From positions 73,504 to 137,503 of the forward strand of contig DGUI01000011.1 of the NCBI GenBank assembly GCA_002394605.1: a stretch of 64,000 nt of DNA, read 5' to 3'. This DNA comes from Mageeibacillus sp. UBA4314. GTDB lineage: Bacteria > Bacillota > Clostridia > Saccharofermentanales > Saccharofermentanaceae. This document shows positions 14,665 through 23,110 of the stretch, piece after piece; position 1 is the stretch's first letter, and every line of letters begins with the position of its first letter. Both the position numbers and the translations under genes were made by a program. The notes beneath the pieces are model-generated. The model was given only the letters and a program-made list of their open reading frames with translations. It made no database searches and was not told the origin of the DNA.

Positions 14665-17166
14665 TCAAGGATTCTTGCAAACACCGTTCTTATCAAACTT
14701 GTAAGTTTTCTTACCGATCTTAAGCGATTTTCCCTTCACCATCTTTGCATTAGAACCAAAGTAATACCATTTCTTACTCTTCTTGATCCATTTCTTCGTA
14801 TAAGCTGTGCCATCTTTCTTCAGATAATACCAATCAGAACCGGCTTGCTTCCACCCCGACTTCTGCATCACACCCTTTGCAGAGAATACATAGTACTTTT
14901 TACTGATCTTCTTTGCACCTGTTACCATAAGACTTGTTGTCTTATCGAAATAGTACTTTTTCTTGCTGATCGTCTTCCAGCCTGTAACAGCTCCGTCCTG
15001 TGTGAAGTAGTACTTTGTACCGTCAGGATTCTTGTACCAGCCTGTCTTCAGAGCACCGGAATCAGCAAACCAGTAAAGCTTCTTGCTGATCTTCTTAATG
15101 CCTGTCACCATCACTCCGGTCTTCTTATCAAAGTAATACTTAGACTTCTTGGAGTCTTTCTTGATCTCCTTCCAGCCCTTCACCATCTGACCGTCAACAA
15201 AATAGAACTTATCGTAACCATTTGAGACCCAACCCTTATCAGGCACATCAATAGCCACAGTTGTGATAATGATAACAAGATCATCTGCAGGCTGAGCGAT
15301 CTCATAAGTTCCTGTCTTTGAGATCTCAAGATCTTCTCCGTTAACAGTTATTGATTCGATCTTATTAAGTCCGATAGGTCTTACCGTAAGATTATAAACA
15401 GTTCCTACAGTAGCATCTTCAGAATTCTCAATACCTTTAACCGTGACTGCATCGCTGTCGTACTGAACATCAACGGAATACTTAAGGGGCTGGAAAACGC
15501 CTCTTACCTTTACACCGCTGGCAGGCATTGTAAACTTGCCGTCTTTAACGTTTACACGATGCCCAAAAGCATCTTCAACGTTATAGAACGAGAATTTGTA
15601 ACCCTCTTCAGGAACATTATTCAGTTCAACGGTGTCTCCCATATGGGCAGTATCAACGGAAGATGTTACTTTACCTCCGTCTGATTTTATAATCTCGATC
15701 TTGTAATCTGCCAATTTGACAGATGCCGAGATGATAACAGGTGATTCCGGCATAACAAAGCAGTAATCAAGACCGTCACCACTATAGGCAACATCAGCGC
15801 CGGCCGTCGTCTTGACAGTAAAAGAATCAAGTTCATAACCATCATCGGGAATGAAATTGAAGTTGACCTTATCACCCGGCTTTGCTGTTGTTTTATCAAG
15901 GTGAGTTGAACCATTGTCAAAAGCGTTAGCTATTATTGCGTACTCCTGTCCCATAAAATGGACCTTAGCATTATTAACAACCTGTGCTATAGGACGGCCG
16001 TTATGAGATAGCACATCAGATCTGTTATATATAGAATCTGTAGAGATGCTATACCACTCAGTTTCAGTTCCTCCAAAATACACGTCTTTAAGATCTGTGC
16101 ATCCATCAAAAGCGGTATCGTCAATTCTCTTAACTGAATCAGGAATTGTAACAGACTCTAAAGATTTGCAAGATGCAAATGTACTGTATTCAATTTCTTT
16201 AACACCTGCAGGTATCTTAACAGACTCCAATCCTGATCCTTCAAAAGAATAGCCTTCAATTTTCTTTACAGATGAAGGGATATCCAACTTCTTAAGAGAC
16301 GAACAACCATAGAAAGACAGATACTCAAGTGTTGTTACGCCGTCAGGAATATTAACATCATTTAAACTCTTACATCCACGGAACATACCCCAGTTGATAT
16401 TGTCACGACCTTTTTGAACTTTTGCTGTTTTCAAAGATTCATCACCAATTACAACAGTCTTATATGTGGAAGGGATATTGATCGAGCTGATATTGGTACC
16501 TTGCAGGTAAAGCATATCAATTTTTGAAGGAAGTGATGAAACCAAATCACTCATGTCCACACCCCAATCAATCCGGAATTCTTTCATTTCATCTGGCAAA
16601 GAAAGTGTCTCAAGTTTAGGAAGACCATCAATATTTAGATTATCTATGCTGTCACATTCCAACCTAGTTAAATCAGGGCAATCGGAGATGCACAAAGAGT
16701 CAATTCCTTTAGGAATGCAATCGGTTGAAGTAATTGCAAATTGGTAGATACTAACATCGGAAAAACTTCCATCACCGAAGTCAATACTGTCAGTGTTATT
16801 AAACCGAAGAAGACTAATGCTGGCATGAATAGACTCATCATCAAGTCTGTTAAGAACGACTTTCTTCGCATTGAGATGCTCATTTGCATCAAAATCGTTT
16901 ATTCTGGAAGATGCATAATAGTTTAAAACGACTTCGTTTGCAGACTCGAGAACATCGTCAGATAATCTCCACAAACAACAGTCATTATAGTTTTCATCAA
17001 GTGGTGTGATCTCAAGTTTACCATCTGAATCTAATGTCCAACTGTATTCGTATTCTACTGCACCAGAACTCACTATCGTCGAAGCAAACACCACATTCGA
17101 AGACAAAGCTGTCAGCAACATAACTGAAGCAACAGCACCCGATAACGACTTGATAAACTTGTTCAT
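14665..17166 (-). CDS. Secreted LRR (BspA-type) protein with C-terminal wall-binding repeats
   Basis: This 833-residue surface protein starts with a signal peptide (FIKSLSGAVASVMLLTALSS, cut near FAS). Next comes an N-terminal region and BspA-like leucine-rich repeats (about 200-375, units such as SLKKLDIPSSVKKIEGYSF). Several beta-rich repeat domains with the pattern GY-x-F/L-x-S follow (about 395-640). The C-terminus holds about eight aromatic repeats of the choline/glucan-binding type (GWKEI, YYFDKKTGVMVTG, WYYFG), about 645-833. Such repeats hold proteins on the cell wall or its glycans, and LRR_5 domains often mediate adhesion. The ribosome site is AGGAGA. It follows rsfS by 18 bases, so read-through is possible, and has its own terminator. 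Confidence 0.85.
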   Translation of the reverse strand: MNKFIKSLSGAVASVMLLTALSSNVVFASTIVSSGAVEYEYSWTLDSDGKLEITPLDENYNDCCLWRLSDDVLESANEVVLNYYASSRINDFDANEHLNAKKVVLNRLDDESIHASISLLRFNNTDSIDFGDGSFSDVSIYQFAITSTDCIPKGIDSLCISDCPDLTRLECDSIDNLNIDGLPKLETLSLPDEMKEFRIDWGVDMSDLVSSLPSKIDMLYLQGTNISSINIPSTYKTVVIGDESLKTAKVQKGRDNINWGMFRGCKSLNDVNIPDGVTTLEYLSFYGCSSLKKLDIPSSVKKIEGYSFEGSGLESVKIPAGVKEIEYSTFASCKSLESVTIPDSVKRIDDTAFDGCTDLKDVYFGGTETEWYSISTDSIYNRSDVLSHNGRPIAQVVNNAKVHFMGQEYAIIANAFDNGSTHLDKTTAKPGDKVNFNFIPDDGYELDSFTVKTTAGADVAYSGDGLDYCFVMPESPVIISASVKLADYKIEIIKSDGGKVTSSVDTAHMGDTVELNNVPEEGYKFSFYNVEDAFGHRVNVKDGKFTMPASGVKVRGVFQPLKYSVDVQYDSDAVTVKGIENSEDATVGTVYNLTVRPIGLNKIESITVNGEDLEISKTGTYEIAQPADDLVIIITTVAIDVPDKGWVSNGYDKFYFVDGQMVKGWKEIKKDSKKSKYYFDKKTGVMVTGIKKISKKLYWFADSGALKTGWYKNPDGTKYYFTQDGAVTGWKTISKKKYYFDKTTSLMVTGAKKISKKYYVFSAKGVMQKSGWKQAGSDWYYLKKDGTAYTKKWIKKSKKWYYFGSNAKMVKGKSLKIGKKTYKFDKNGVCKNP

Positions 17167-17184
17167 CTTGATTTCTCCTTCAGA

Positions 17185-17526
17185 TCATTCCTTCACAGAA
17201 CTCTTGGAAGCCCAGAGCATCTCAAGGTTATAATTAGCCCTCTCTTCAGGATGGAAGATATGAACTACAACGTCTTTGTAATCGAGAAGCAGCCACCTGT
17301 CACCTGATCTTCCTTCGATGTGGTCAGGATAGAGCTTGTATTCATTCTTGAGAACATACTCGACTTCGTCAGCCAGAGCCTTGATCTGTGTCGTGGAATT
17401 ACCGCTGGCAATGATAAAGTAGTCAGCAAGTGTCGTCTTGTCCTGTACATCGATGAGTTCGATGTCGATACCCTTCTTCGAATCAAGGATCTCCGTGATC
17501 CTGGTTGCAAGTTCTTTTGATTCCAT
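17185..17526 (-). CDS. rsfS: Ribosomal silencing factor RsfS
   Basis: RsfS (Iojap/YbeB) binds protein uL14 of the large subunit and blocks subunit joining under starvation. The 113-residue protein has the family signature DKTTLADYFIIASGNSTTQIKALAD (written in parts: DKTTLADYF about 28-36, IIASGNST 37-44), the GRSGDRWLLLDY stretch (about 73-84) and VVVHIFHPE. The start is the ATG at 17526 with GGAGG; the longer frame reaches into nadD-yqeK. It lies just downstream of nadD-yqeK, the usual neighbour in Firmicutes. A TGCTATAAT -10-like sequence overlaps the end of that gene. Confidence 0.93.
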   Translation of the reverse strand: MESKELATRITEILDSKKGIDIELIDVQDKTTLADYFIIASGNSTTQIKALADEVEYVLKNEYKLYPDHIEGRSGDRWLLLDYKDVVVHIFHPEERANYNLEMLWASKSSVKE

Positions 17527-17566
17527 AAAGCCTCCAAATATATTGATAATCTGATTATAGCATAGA

Positions 17567-18787
17567 TCAAAGACCGAGATCACTCATAAAATCAAGCGTC
17601 ACCGGATGTATGGCTCTACCCTTGCGCTTAAACTTATCTGCCACCGATAATACGCAGAGCTTAAGTGATGCATCAAGGTCAGATGGCGCAAGTCTCCTCA
17701 TCTCAGTCAGGTCCGTATAAGTCCTGGACGGTTCGATCTTATCTGCGAGATAAACGATCTTATCGAGAATTGTTGCACCGCCCCTTCCTGTCGTATGGTA
17801 AGTGATCGCATCAAGGATCTCCTTATCGTCTATGCCGAACATCGTACGTGCCATGTAAGCTCCGGCCGGTGAATGCAAAAGCTTGTCATCGACAAATAGA
17901 TCTCCGCACACGGCCTTTGCCATCTTCTTCTGTTCATCCATGGGAAGCTCCTTGGCACAATCGTGGAGAGTGCCGGCGATAAGCGCCTTATCACAGTCCT
18001 CGCCATGATCATGAGCAAGCTTTGCTGACAACAGGCCGACATTCAGAGTATGAAGCAGGCGCTTACCTGACAGATAGGGATAAAGCTTAACTGCATGATC
18101 GTAGAACTTCATACAAGCCTCATCTGAACAATGATCGAGTGCTTTTACCGTATTATAGATATCGTGGGTTGCGATAAACTCCTGAACAACCCCGGGCAGC
18201 TTATCATATGCCCCTTCCATCTTGATCTCAGATGAAGCCTGATCCACGCCGCTCATCTCGAAAGTGGCGATGTCGCACCCGAACAGGCTCTTAAGCCTTG
18301 CTCCCTGTTCGTATATGTCGGTATCATCACCTGCGCGCTTTGCGACGAGCAAAGCAACATAAGATAAGATCTCTTCTGGTTTATACCACTTGTCGAACGT
18401 CGGAAGGATATCAGACCCGCACAGCCAGAAGAACTGATGACGCTCAGCAGCTGCTTCACCTGATATGCCGTTCTTCATCAGGAAAGGTATGATAAAGCTG
18501 TCACTTACAACCTTCCTGACAGTATTTACGGTATAAGATATTCCTTCAAAACCGAATTCAACATCGCTGACAAAGACATTTTCCTTAAAAGTATCACTGA
18601 TGACCTGCCTGGTCATATAATACCTGTAAGGGGCGGGGATCAGGATACGTCCACGCTTGAAACTATTATTCACGGTAGGAATGACAATAACGATATCACA
18701 GGTCCCAGAGCCTAAGGAATCCCTGATGAGTTCGATATGTCCATAGTGAACCGGATCGAATGAACCGCCGAACAGAGCGATCCTCAT
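17567..18787 (-). CDS. nadD: NadD-YqeK fusion: nicotinate mononucleotide adenylyltransferase + HD hydrolase
   Basis: One 406-residue frame holds two enzymes that are usually separate adjacent genes. Residues 1-212 are NadD, which makes nicotinate adenine dinucleotide. It has the GSFDPVHYGH nucleotidyltransferase motif at 8-17, GSDILPTFDKW at 124-134 and an SSEIK motif at 185-189 in place of the usual SSTxIR. Residues 220-406 are a YqeK-type HD phosphohydrolase that in this family cleaves symmetrical Ap4A (LLHTLNV at 244-250, AGTLHDCAKEL at 271-281). The linker is intact with no frameshift. It starts 1 base after purD ends, so is probably cotranscribed with the purine genes. Confidence 0.92.
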   Translation of the reverse strand: MRIALFGGSFDPVHYGHIELIRDSLGSGTCDIVIVIPTVNNSFKRGRILIPAPYRYYMTRQVISDTFKENVFVSDVEFGFEGISYTVNTVRKVVSDSFIIPFLMKNGISGEAAAERHQFFWLCGSDILPTFDKWYKPEEILSYVALLVAKRAGDDTDIYEQGARLKSLFGCDIATFEMSGVDQASSEIKMEGAYDKLPGVVQEFIATHDIYNTVKALDHCSDEACMKFYDHAVKLYPYLSGKRLLHTLNVGLLSAKLAHDHGEDCDKALIAGTLHDCAKELPMDEQKKMAKAVCGDLFVDDKLLHSPAGAYMARTMFGIDDKEILDAITYHTTGRGGATILDKIVYLADKIEPSRTYTDLTEMRRLAPSDLDASLKLCVLSVADKFKRKGRAIHPVTLDFMSDLGL

Positions 18788-18788
18788 A

Positions 18789-20042
18789 TCAGCCTAAAGT
18801 CCTTCCGATATCAGTCCTGTAGTGCATGTCCTGGAAGCTGATCTTCTTAACGCCTTCGTAAGCACCGTCGATAGCTTCATCAAGCGTGTCACCCTCATCA
18901 TATACGCAGAGGACACGTCCGCCGTTTGTTACGATCTTGCCGTCATTCAGGGCTGTACCTGCCTGGAAAACAAGCTTGCCGCATGTATCGATGCCGGAGA
19001 TCTCATATCCCTTCTTATAGCTCTCAGGATAACCTCCGGATGCCATGACAACGACGCATGAACACTTTTTCTTCCACTTGATATCCATCTTATCTAATGT
19101 TCCGTCGATAGTTGCATTGATGATGTCGATGAAGTCTGTCTCGAGGAGCGGCAGGATCGCCTGTACTTCAGGATCACCAAACCTGCAGTTATACTCAACG
19201 ACCTTAGCACCGTCCTTTGTGAGCATAAGACCAAAGTAGATAACGCCCTTGAACGGTCTTCCCTCAGCCTTGAGTGCTTCAACAGTAGGCTGGATGATCG
19301 TAGATCTGATCTTCGCCATATCTTCATCTGTAAGATCGGCACCGGGTGTAACTGCACCCATACCGCCCGTATTAAGACCTTCATCGTGGTCATAAGCTCT
19401 CTTGTGGTCTCTTGAGGAGATCATGGGAACAGCGATATTACCATCGGAGAAAGCAAGGATCGTGAGCTCAGGTCCTACCATGCATTCCTCGATAACGACA
19501 GTGGAACCGGCATCGCCGAACTTCTTGTCGCCCATCATCTGATGAACGGCTGTCTTTGCTTCTTCCAAAGTCTGTGCGATGATAACGCCCTTACCAAGTG
19601 CCAGACCGTCGCACTTCAATACGATGGGCATCTCCTGAGACTCAAGATACTCACATGCCTTGGCCTCATCGTCAAAAAGCTCGTACTTGGCCGTAGGGAT
19701 GTTGTACTTTTTCATGAGGTTCTTGGAGAAAGCCTTGGATGCCTCGATTATAGCAGCCTTAGCAGACGGACCAAACGCCCTGATGCCATTATCATTAAGC
19801 TTATCAACAAGTCCTAATGCCAGCGGATCTTCAGGAGCGACTACAACAAGATCAAACTTGTTGTCCTTGGCATAATCAACGATCTTATCCACTTCAGTAG
19901 CCTTGATCGGAACACATGTGGCAATGGAAGCGATGCCGCCGTTACCGGGACAGCAGTAGAGTTCATCAACTCTACCCGTCTGCTTGAGCTTCCAGCAGAT
20001 AACATGCTCTCTTCCGCCGCTGCCTACTACTAATACTTTCAT
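18789..20042 (-). CDS. purD: Phosphoribosylamine-glycine ligase
   Basis: PurD (GARS) joins glycine to phosphoribosylamine with ATP, the second step of purine synthesis. The 417-residue length is normal. Visible signs are the N-terminal VLVVGSGGREHVICWKL, the NGGIAS loop, the ATP-grasp core (PIVLKCDGLALGKGVIIA about 138-155) and the signature RFGDPEVQA (about 290-298). The ribosome site is GGAGG. It is the last clear purine gene of the minus-strand cluster, following the small membrane protein gene by 59 bases. Confidence 0.96.
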   Translation of the reverse strand: MKVLVVGSGGREHVICWKLKQTGRVDELYCCPGNGGIASIATCVPIKATEVDKIVDYAKDNKFDLVVVAPEDPLALGLVDKLNDNGIRAFGPSAKAAIIEASKAFSKNLMKKYNIPTAKYELFDDEAKACEYLESQEMPIVLKCDGLALGKGVIIAQTLEEAKTAVHQMMGDKKFGDAGSTVVIEECMVGPELTILAFSDGNIAVPMISSRDHKRAYDHDEGLNTGGMGAVTPGADLTDEDMAKIRSTIIQPTVEALKAEGRPFKGVIYFGLMLTKDGAKVVEYNCRFGDPEVQAILPLLETDFIDIINATIDGTLDKMDIKWKKKCSCVVVMASGGYPESYKKGYEISGIDTCGKLVFQAGTALNDGKIVTNGGRVLCVYDEGDTLDEAIDGAYEGVKKISFQDMHYRTDIGRTLG

Positions 20043-20101
20043 TCGTATAACCTCCGGATATCAATACTTTCAATGATATAAGTCTAAAACGATCAACTGC
20101 A

Positions 20102-20533
20102 TCAGTTTCCGCCGCCAAAGAGCTTTGCAAGAGGTCCGACAACATTTGCAAGGTCATCGATGGCCTGATTGAGCTTGGCGATATCGATCTTATTGATCTC
20201 AGTAAGAGCGCTGTTAACAGACTCCGTATTATCAACTACGACACTGTTTACATTTGAAGTCATCGTGTCAATACCGCTCAATGTGGTCTGCGCCTGCTCT
20301 ATAGTTACCTGTGCATTCTCTACCATTACCGTACAATCCTTGAGGGCTGAATCGATATTGTTAAGAGAGTTGATCGCAAACGGGATAAGTATGGCAAAAG
20401 CGATCGCAAACACAGCAGCGATCGTAAAACCTGATACCGCTGCAAGAAGGCCGCGTCTTGCGTCCTTCTCCTGAGCCTTGAGCATCTCAACGAGCAGATC
20501 GTGATCTGTCATTTCAGCATAATTCTTTGCCAT
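20102..20533 (-). CDS. Small membrane protein with coiled-coil region, function unknown
   Basis: This 143-residue protein has a short charged N-terminus (MTDHDLLVEMLKAQEKDARRG), one long hydrophobic helix (about 30-56) and a C-terminal region of heptad-like repeats (IEQAQTTLSGIDTM, ALTEINKIDIAKL). It ends in a small glycine-rich FGGGN tail. The pattern resembles DUF948-like single-pass proteins or the linker of a chemotaxis receptor, but no signalling domain is present. Its place between two purine genes suggests cotranscription rather than a shared function. I do not recognise it. Confidence 0.75.
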   Translation of the reverse strand: MAKNYAEMTDHDLLVEMLKAQEKDARRGLLAAVSGFTIAAVFAIAFAILIPFAINSLNNIDSALKDCTVMVENAQVTIEQAQTTLSGIDTMTSNVNSVVVDNTESVNSALTEINKIDIAKLNQAIDDLANVVGPLAKLFGGGN

Positions 20534-20564
20534 AGTGTATCCCTCCTACAGATTTTCGAAAGTA

Positions 20565-21746
20565 TTAGTGATGGAAGAGCCTGATCTTCGTGAATGCCAT
20601 AGCGATATCATACTTGTTGCAAGTCATGATGACATGGTCGTCACGGATCGAACCACCGGGCTCGGCAATATACTTAACGCCGCTCTTGTGAGCTCTCTCG
20701 ATATTGTCACCAAACGGGAAGAAAGCATCAGAACCAACGGAAACGTCCGTATTCTTTGCGATCCACTCCTTCTTCTCTTCTCTTGTAAGAACTTCAGGCT
20801 TAACCTTAAAGAGTGTCTGCCATGTGCCTTCAGCCAATACATCCTCGTACTCTTCAGAGATATAAACATCGATCGTGTTGTCCCTGTCAGGTCTTCTGAT
20901 GTCGTCAACAAACTGAAGTCCCATGACCTTAGGGTGCTGTCTGAGCCACCAGTTATCAGCCTTGTTGCCTGCAAGCCTTGTGCAGTGAATCCTGGACTGC
21001 TGGCCGGCACCGATACCGATCGCCTGACCGTCCTTAACATAGCAGACTGAGTTGGACTGCGTGTACTTAAGCGTGATGAGGGCGATAAGAAGGTCGATCT
21101 TCTTATCGTCAGGGATAACCTTATTATCGGTTACGACATCAGAGAGCATCTCTGAATCGATCTTAAGGTCATTTCTGCCCTGCTCGAAAGTAACGCCATA
21201 AACCTGCTTGCGCTCGATAGCCTGGGGAACATAATCCGTATCGATCTTGATAACGTTATATGTACCCTTCCGCTTTGTCTTGAGGATCTCAAGAGCCTCA
21301 TCTGTATAATCAGGAGCGATGATGCCGTCTGAAACCTCTCTGGCGAGCATCTTTGCGACGATGGCATCACATGTATCAGACAGAGCTACGAAGTCACCGT
21401 ATGAAGACATCCTGTCTGCGCCTCTTGCCCTTGCATAAGCAGCCGCGATAGGAGACAGCTCACCGAGATCATCAACGAAATAGATCTTAGCTTCTGTATC
21501 GGACAGGGGACGTCCTACGGCAGCTCCTGCGGGAGAGACATGCTTAAAGGAAGTTGCAGAAGGCAGGCCTGTGGCAGCCTTAAGTTCCTTAACGAGCTGA
21601 TAACCGTTGAACGCGTCCAGAAGATTGATATATCCGGGCTTGCCGTTCAAAACTGTGATGGGTAATTCAGAACCGTCTTCCATGAAGATCCTGGAAGGCT
21701 TCTGATTAGGGTTACATCCGTACTTGAGTTCCATTGCGTTTGCCAT
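20565..21746 (-). CDS. Stand-alone AICAR formyltransferase
   Basis: This 393-residue enzyme is the transformylase half of PurH on its own. It moves a formyl group from 10-formyl-THF to AICAR. Visible motifs are MELKYGCNPNQKPS at the N-terminus, SFKHVSPAGAAVG (about 67-79, catalytic Lys-His), YTQSNSVCYVKDGQAIGIGAGQQSR (about 233-257, in parts TQSNSV and IGIGAGQQSR) and SVGSDAFFPF near the end. Normal bifunctional PurH is about 510-520 residues with an N-terminal IMP cyclohydrolase domain, which is absent here. The next gene upstream supplies that activity as a PurO-type protein. Ribosome site is weak. Confidence 0.93.
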   Translation of the reverse strand: MANAMELKYGCNPNQKPSRIFMEDGSELPITVLNGKPGYINLLDAFNGYQLVKELKAATGLPSATSFKHVSPAGAAVGRPLSDTEAKIYFVDDLGELSPIAAAYARARGADRMSSYGDFVALSDTCDAIVAKMLAREVSDGIIAPDYTDEALEILKTKRKGTYNVIKIDTDYVPQAIERKQVYGVTFEQGRNDLKIDSEMLSDVVTDNKVIPDDKKIDLLIALITLKYTQSNSVCYVKDGQAIGIGAGQQSRIHCTRLAGNKADNWWLRQHPKVMGLQFVDDIRRPDRDNTIDVYISEEYEDVLAEGTWQTLFKVKPEVLTREEKKEWIAKNTDVSVGSDAFFPFGDNIERAHKSGVKYIAEPGGSIRDDHVIMTCNKYDIAMAFTKIRLFHH

Positions 21747-21760
21747 GTCTGCACCTCACA

Positions 21761-22474
21761 TTAAGTATTTTTATTTATGATCCTGACATCGCTCTCACCG
21801 GTTGCGATATCAGTATAGTTAACGTATAAGGAAACCTTATTGTCAGCATTAAGGCTCTCCCAGATCTCACTTGTGAACTCATTGATCTTATCGGGGATCT
21901 CAACTTTCTCAGGTTCGCCTGTAAAGCTGGGCAAAGGACTGCCGTCACCCATGTATGTATGGATGAACCTTCCCTCGCCGCTGATGGGAGCAAAGTACTG
22001 GTAAGTAAAACGCTCGCAGGAATCAGGATTGCCTTCTGATGACTTAAGGATGCTGAGCTCATAGCCGTACTTGCCGTCTGCGAAATGCATGATGCCGGAG
22101 ATCCTCGGAGTATAGTTAGGAGCATCGTCCTCGAACTCCCTTGTTCTCAAAGCCTCTTCGAAAGTCTTGCCCTCAGCGACAAAATCCCTGATCGTATCAG
22201 TCTGGTCACCATTCGTAACGATAAGATCGCTTCCGATCTTCCTTACAGGATGATAGATGATAAGATGGGGATCGGTCAGGAGAGAAGGATCGAAGGCCTC
22301 TGTCTTGATCCCGTCTTCAGTAGCTGTAAAGACACGGTTACGTGAATTAACGCTCCTGCCCATAATGAAGTAAGCTGTAACAGCATACTTGCCGTTCATC
22401 GACTTGCCGATAACGATACCCCTTCCGGGATAAGATGTCTTGCTGAGTAATCCGGACAGATTTTCAATTGCCAT
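21761..22474 (-). CDS. purO: IMP cyclohydrolase, archaeal-type PurO family
   Basis: This 237-residue protein belongs to the PurO/IMP cyclohydrolase family (PF07826), first known in archaea, which closes the FAICAR ring to give IMP. Family signs are YPGRGIVIGKSMNGKYAVTAYFIMGRS (in parts: PGRGIVIG about 16-23, YFIMGRSVNSRNRVF about 35-49), a TNGDQTDT stretch near residue 88, TPRISGIMHF and a terminal YVNYTD. It is 14 bases upstream of the stand-alone AICAR transformylase, so the two proteins together replace bifunctional PurH. Downstream of purN by 6 bases. The family also occurs in some Clostridia and Bacteroidetes. Confidence 0.9.
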   Translation of the reverse strand: MAIENLSGLLSKTSYPGRGIVIGKSMNGKYAVTAYFIMGRSVNSRNRVFTATEDGIKTEAFDPSLLTDPHLIIYHPVRKIGSDLIVTNGDQTDTIRDFVAEGKTFEEALRTREFEDDAPNYTPRISGIMHFADGKYGYELSILKSSEGNPDSCERFTYQYFAPISGEGRFIHTYMGDGSPLPSFTGEPEKVEIPDKINEFTSEIWESLNADNKVSLYVNYTDIATGESDVRIINKNT

Positions 22475-22480
22475 AATTCT

Positions 22481-23110
22481 TCACTCCTTAACGCATGCAA
22501 TATTATTCTCTATTGTAACCTTACCGTCAGCGATAAGCCTTATCGCCTTGGGTAAAATAACCTGTTCACACTCCTTCATGATGCGCTGCTGCAGGATCTC
22601 AGGCGTATCGCCCGGAAGGACTTCAACAGACTTCTGAAGGATGATGGGACCTTCATCATAGTTCTCGTTCACATAGTGCACAGTAGCACCGGACACCTTG
22701 ACACCTCTGGCCAAAGCAGCCTTATGCGGCTTGATCCCGTACATACCGGCCCCGCAGAAGCTCGGGATCAAAGCTGGATGGATATTGATTATCCTGTTGG
22801 AATATGCCTTTACGGTCTTCTCACCTAACAGTGACAGATAACCGGCAAGAACAATGAGTTCAGCACCGGACTTCTTCACCGTATCAAGAACTGTCTGATC
22901 CCATTCATCTCTTGAAGCAAAATCCTTCACGGAGAGAACTGTTGAAGGGATGTCATGATCCTTGGCTCTCGTCAGCGCATATGCATTACCGTTAGATGCA
23001 ACGACAAGACTGATCTCAACGCCTGCAAGATAACCGCTGGCGATGTTATCTATAATGGCCTGAAGGTTTGTTCCGCCTCCTGATACAAAAACCGCGATCT
23101 TCATGATCAT
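22481..23110 (-). CDS. purN: Phosphoribosylglycinamide formyltransferase
   Basis: PurN transfers a formyl group from 10-formyl-THF to GAR. The 209-residue length is typical. Motifs are IAVFVSGGGTNLQAI at the N-terminus, LAGYLSLLG (about 92-100) and NIHPALIPSFCGAGMYG (about 109-125), with the catalytic Asn-His, then SGATVHYVNENYDEGPII with its Asp. Its ATG overlaps the purF stop by 4 bases (ATGA), so translation is coupled. Confidence 0.96.
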   Translation of the reverse strand: MIMKIAVFVSGGGTNLQAIIDNIASGYLAGVEISLVVASNGNAYALTRAKDHDIPSTVLSVKDFASRDEWDQTVLDTVKKSGAELIVLAGYLSLLGEKTVKAYSNRIINIHPALIPSFCGAGMYGIKPHKAALARGVKVSGATVHYVNENYDEGPIILQKSVEVLPGDTPEILQQRIMKECEQVILPKAIRLIADGKVTIENNIACVKE

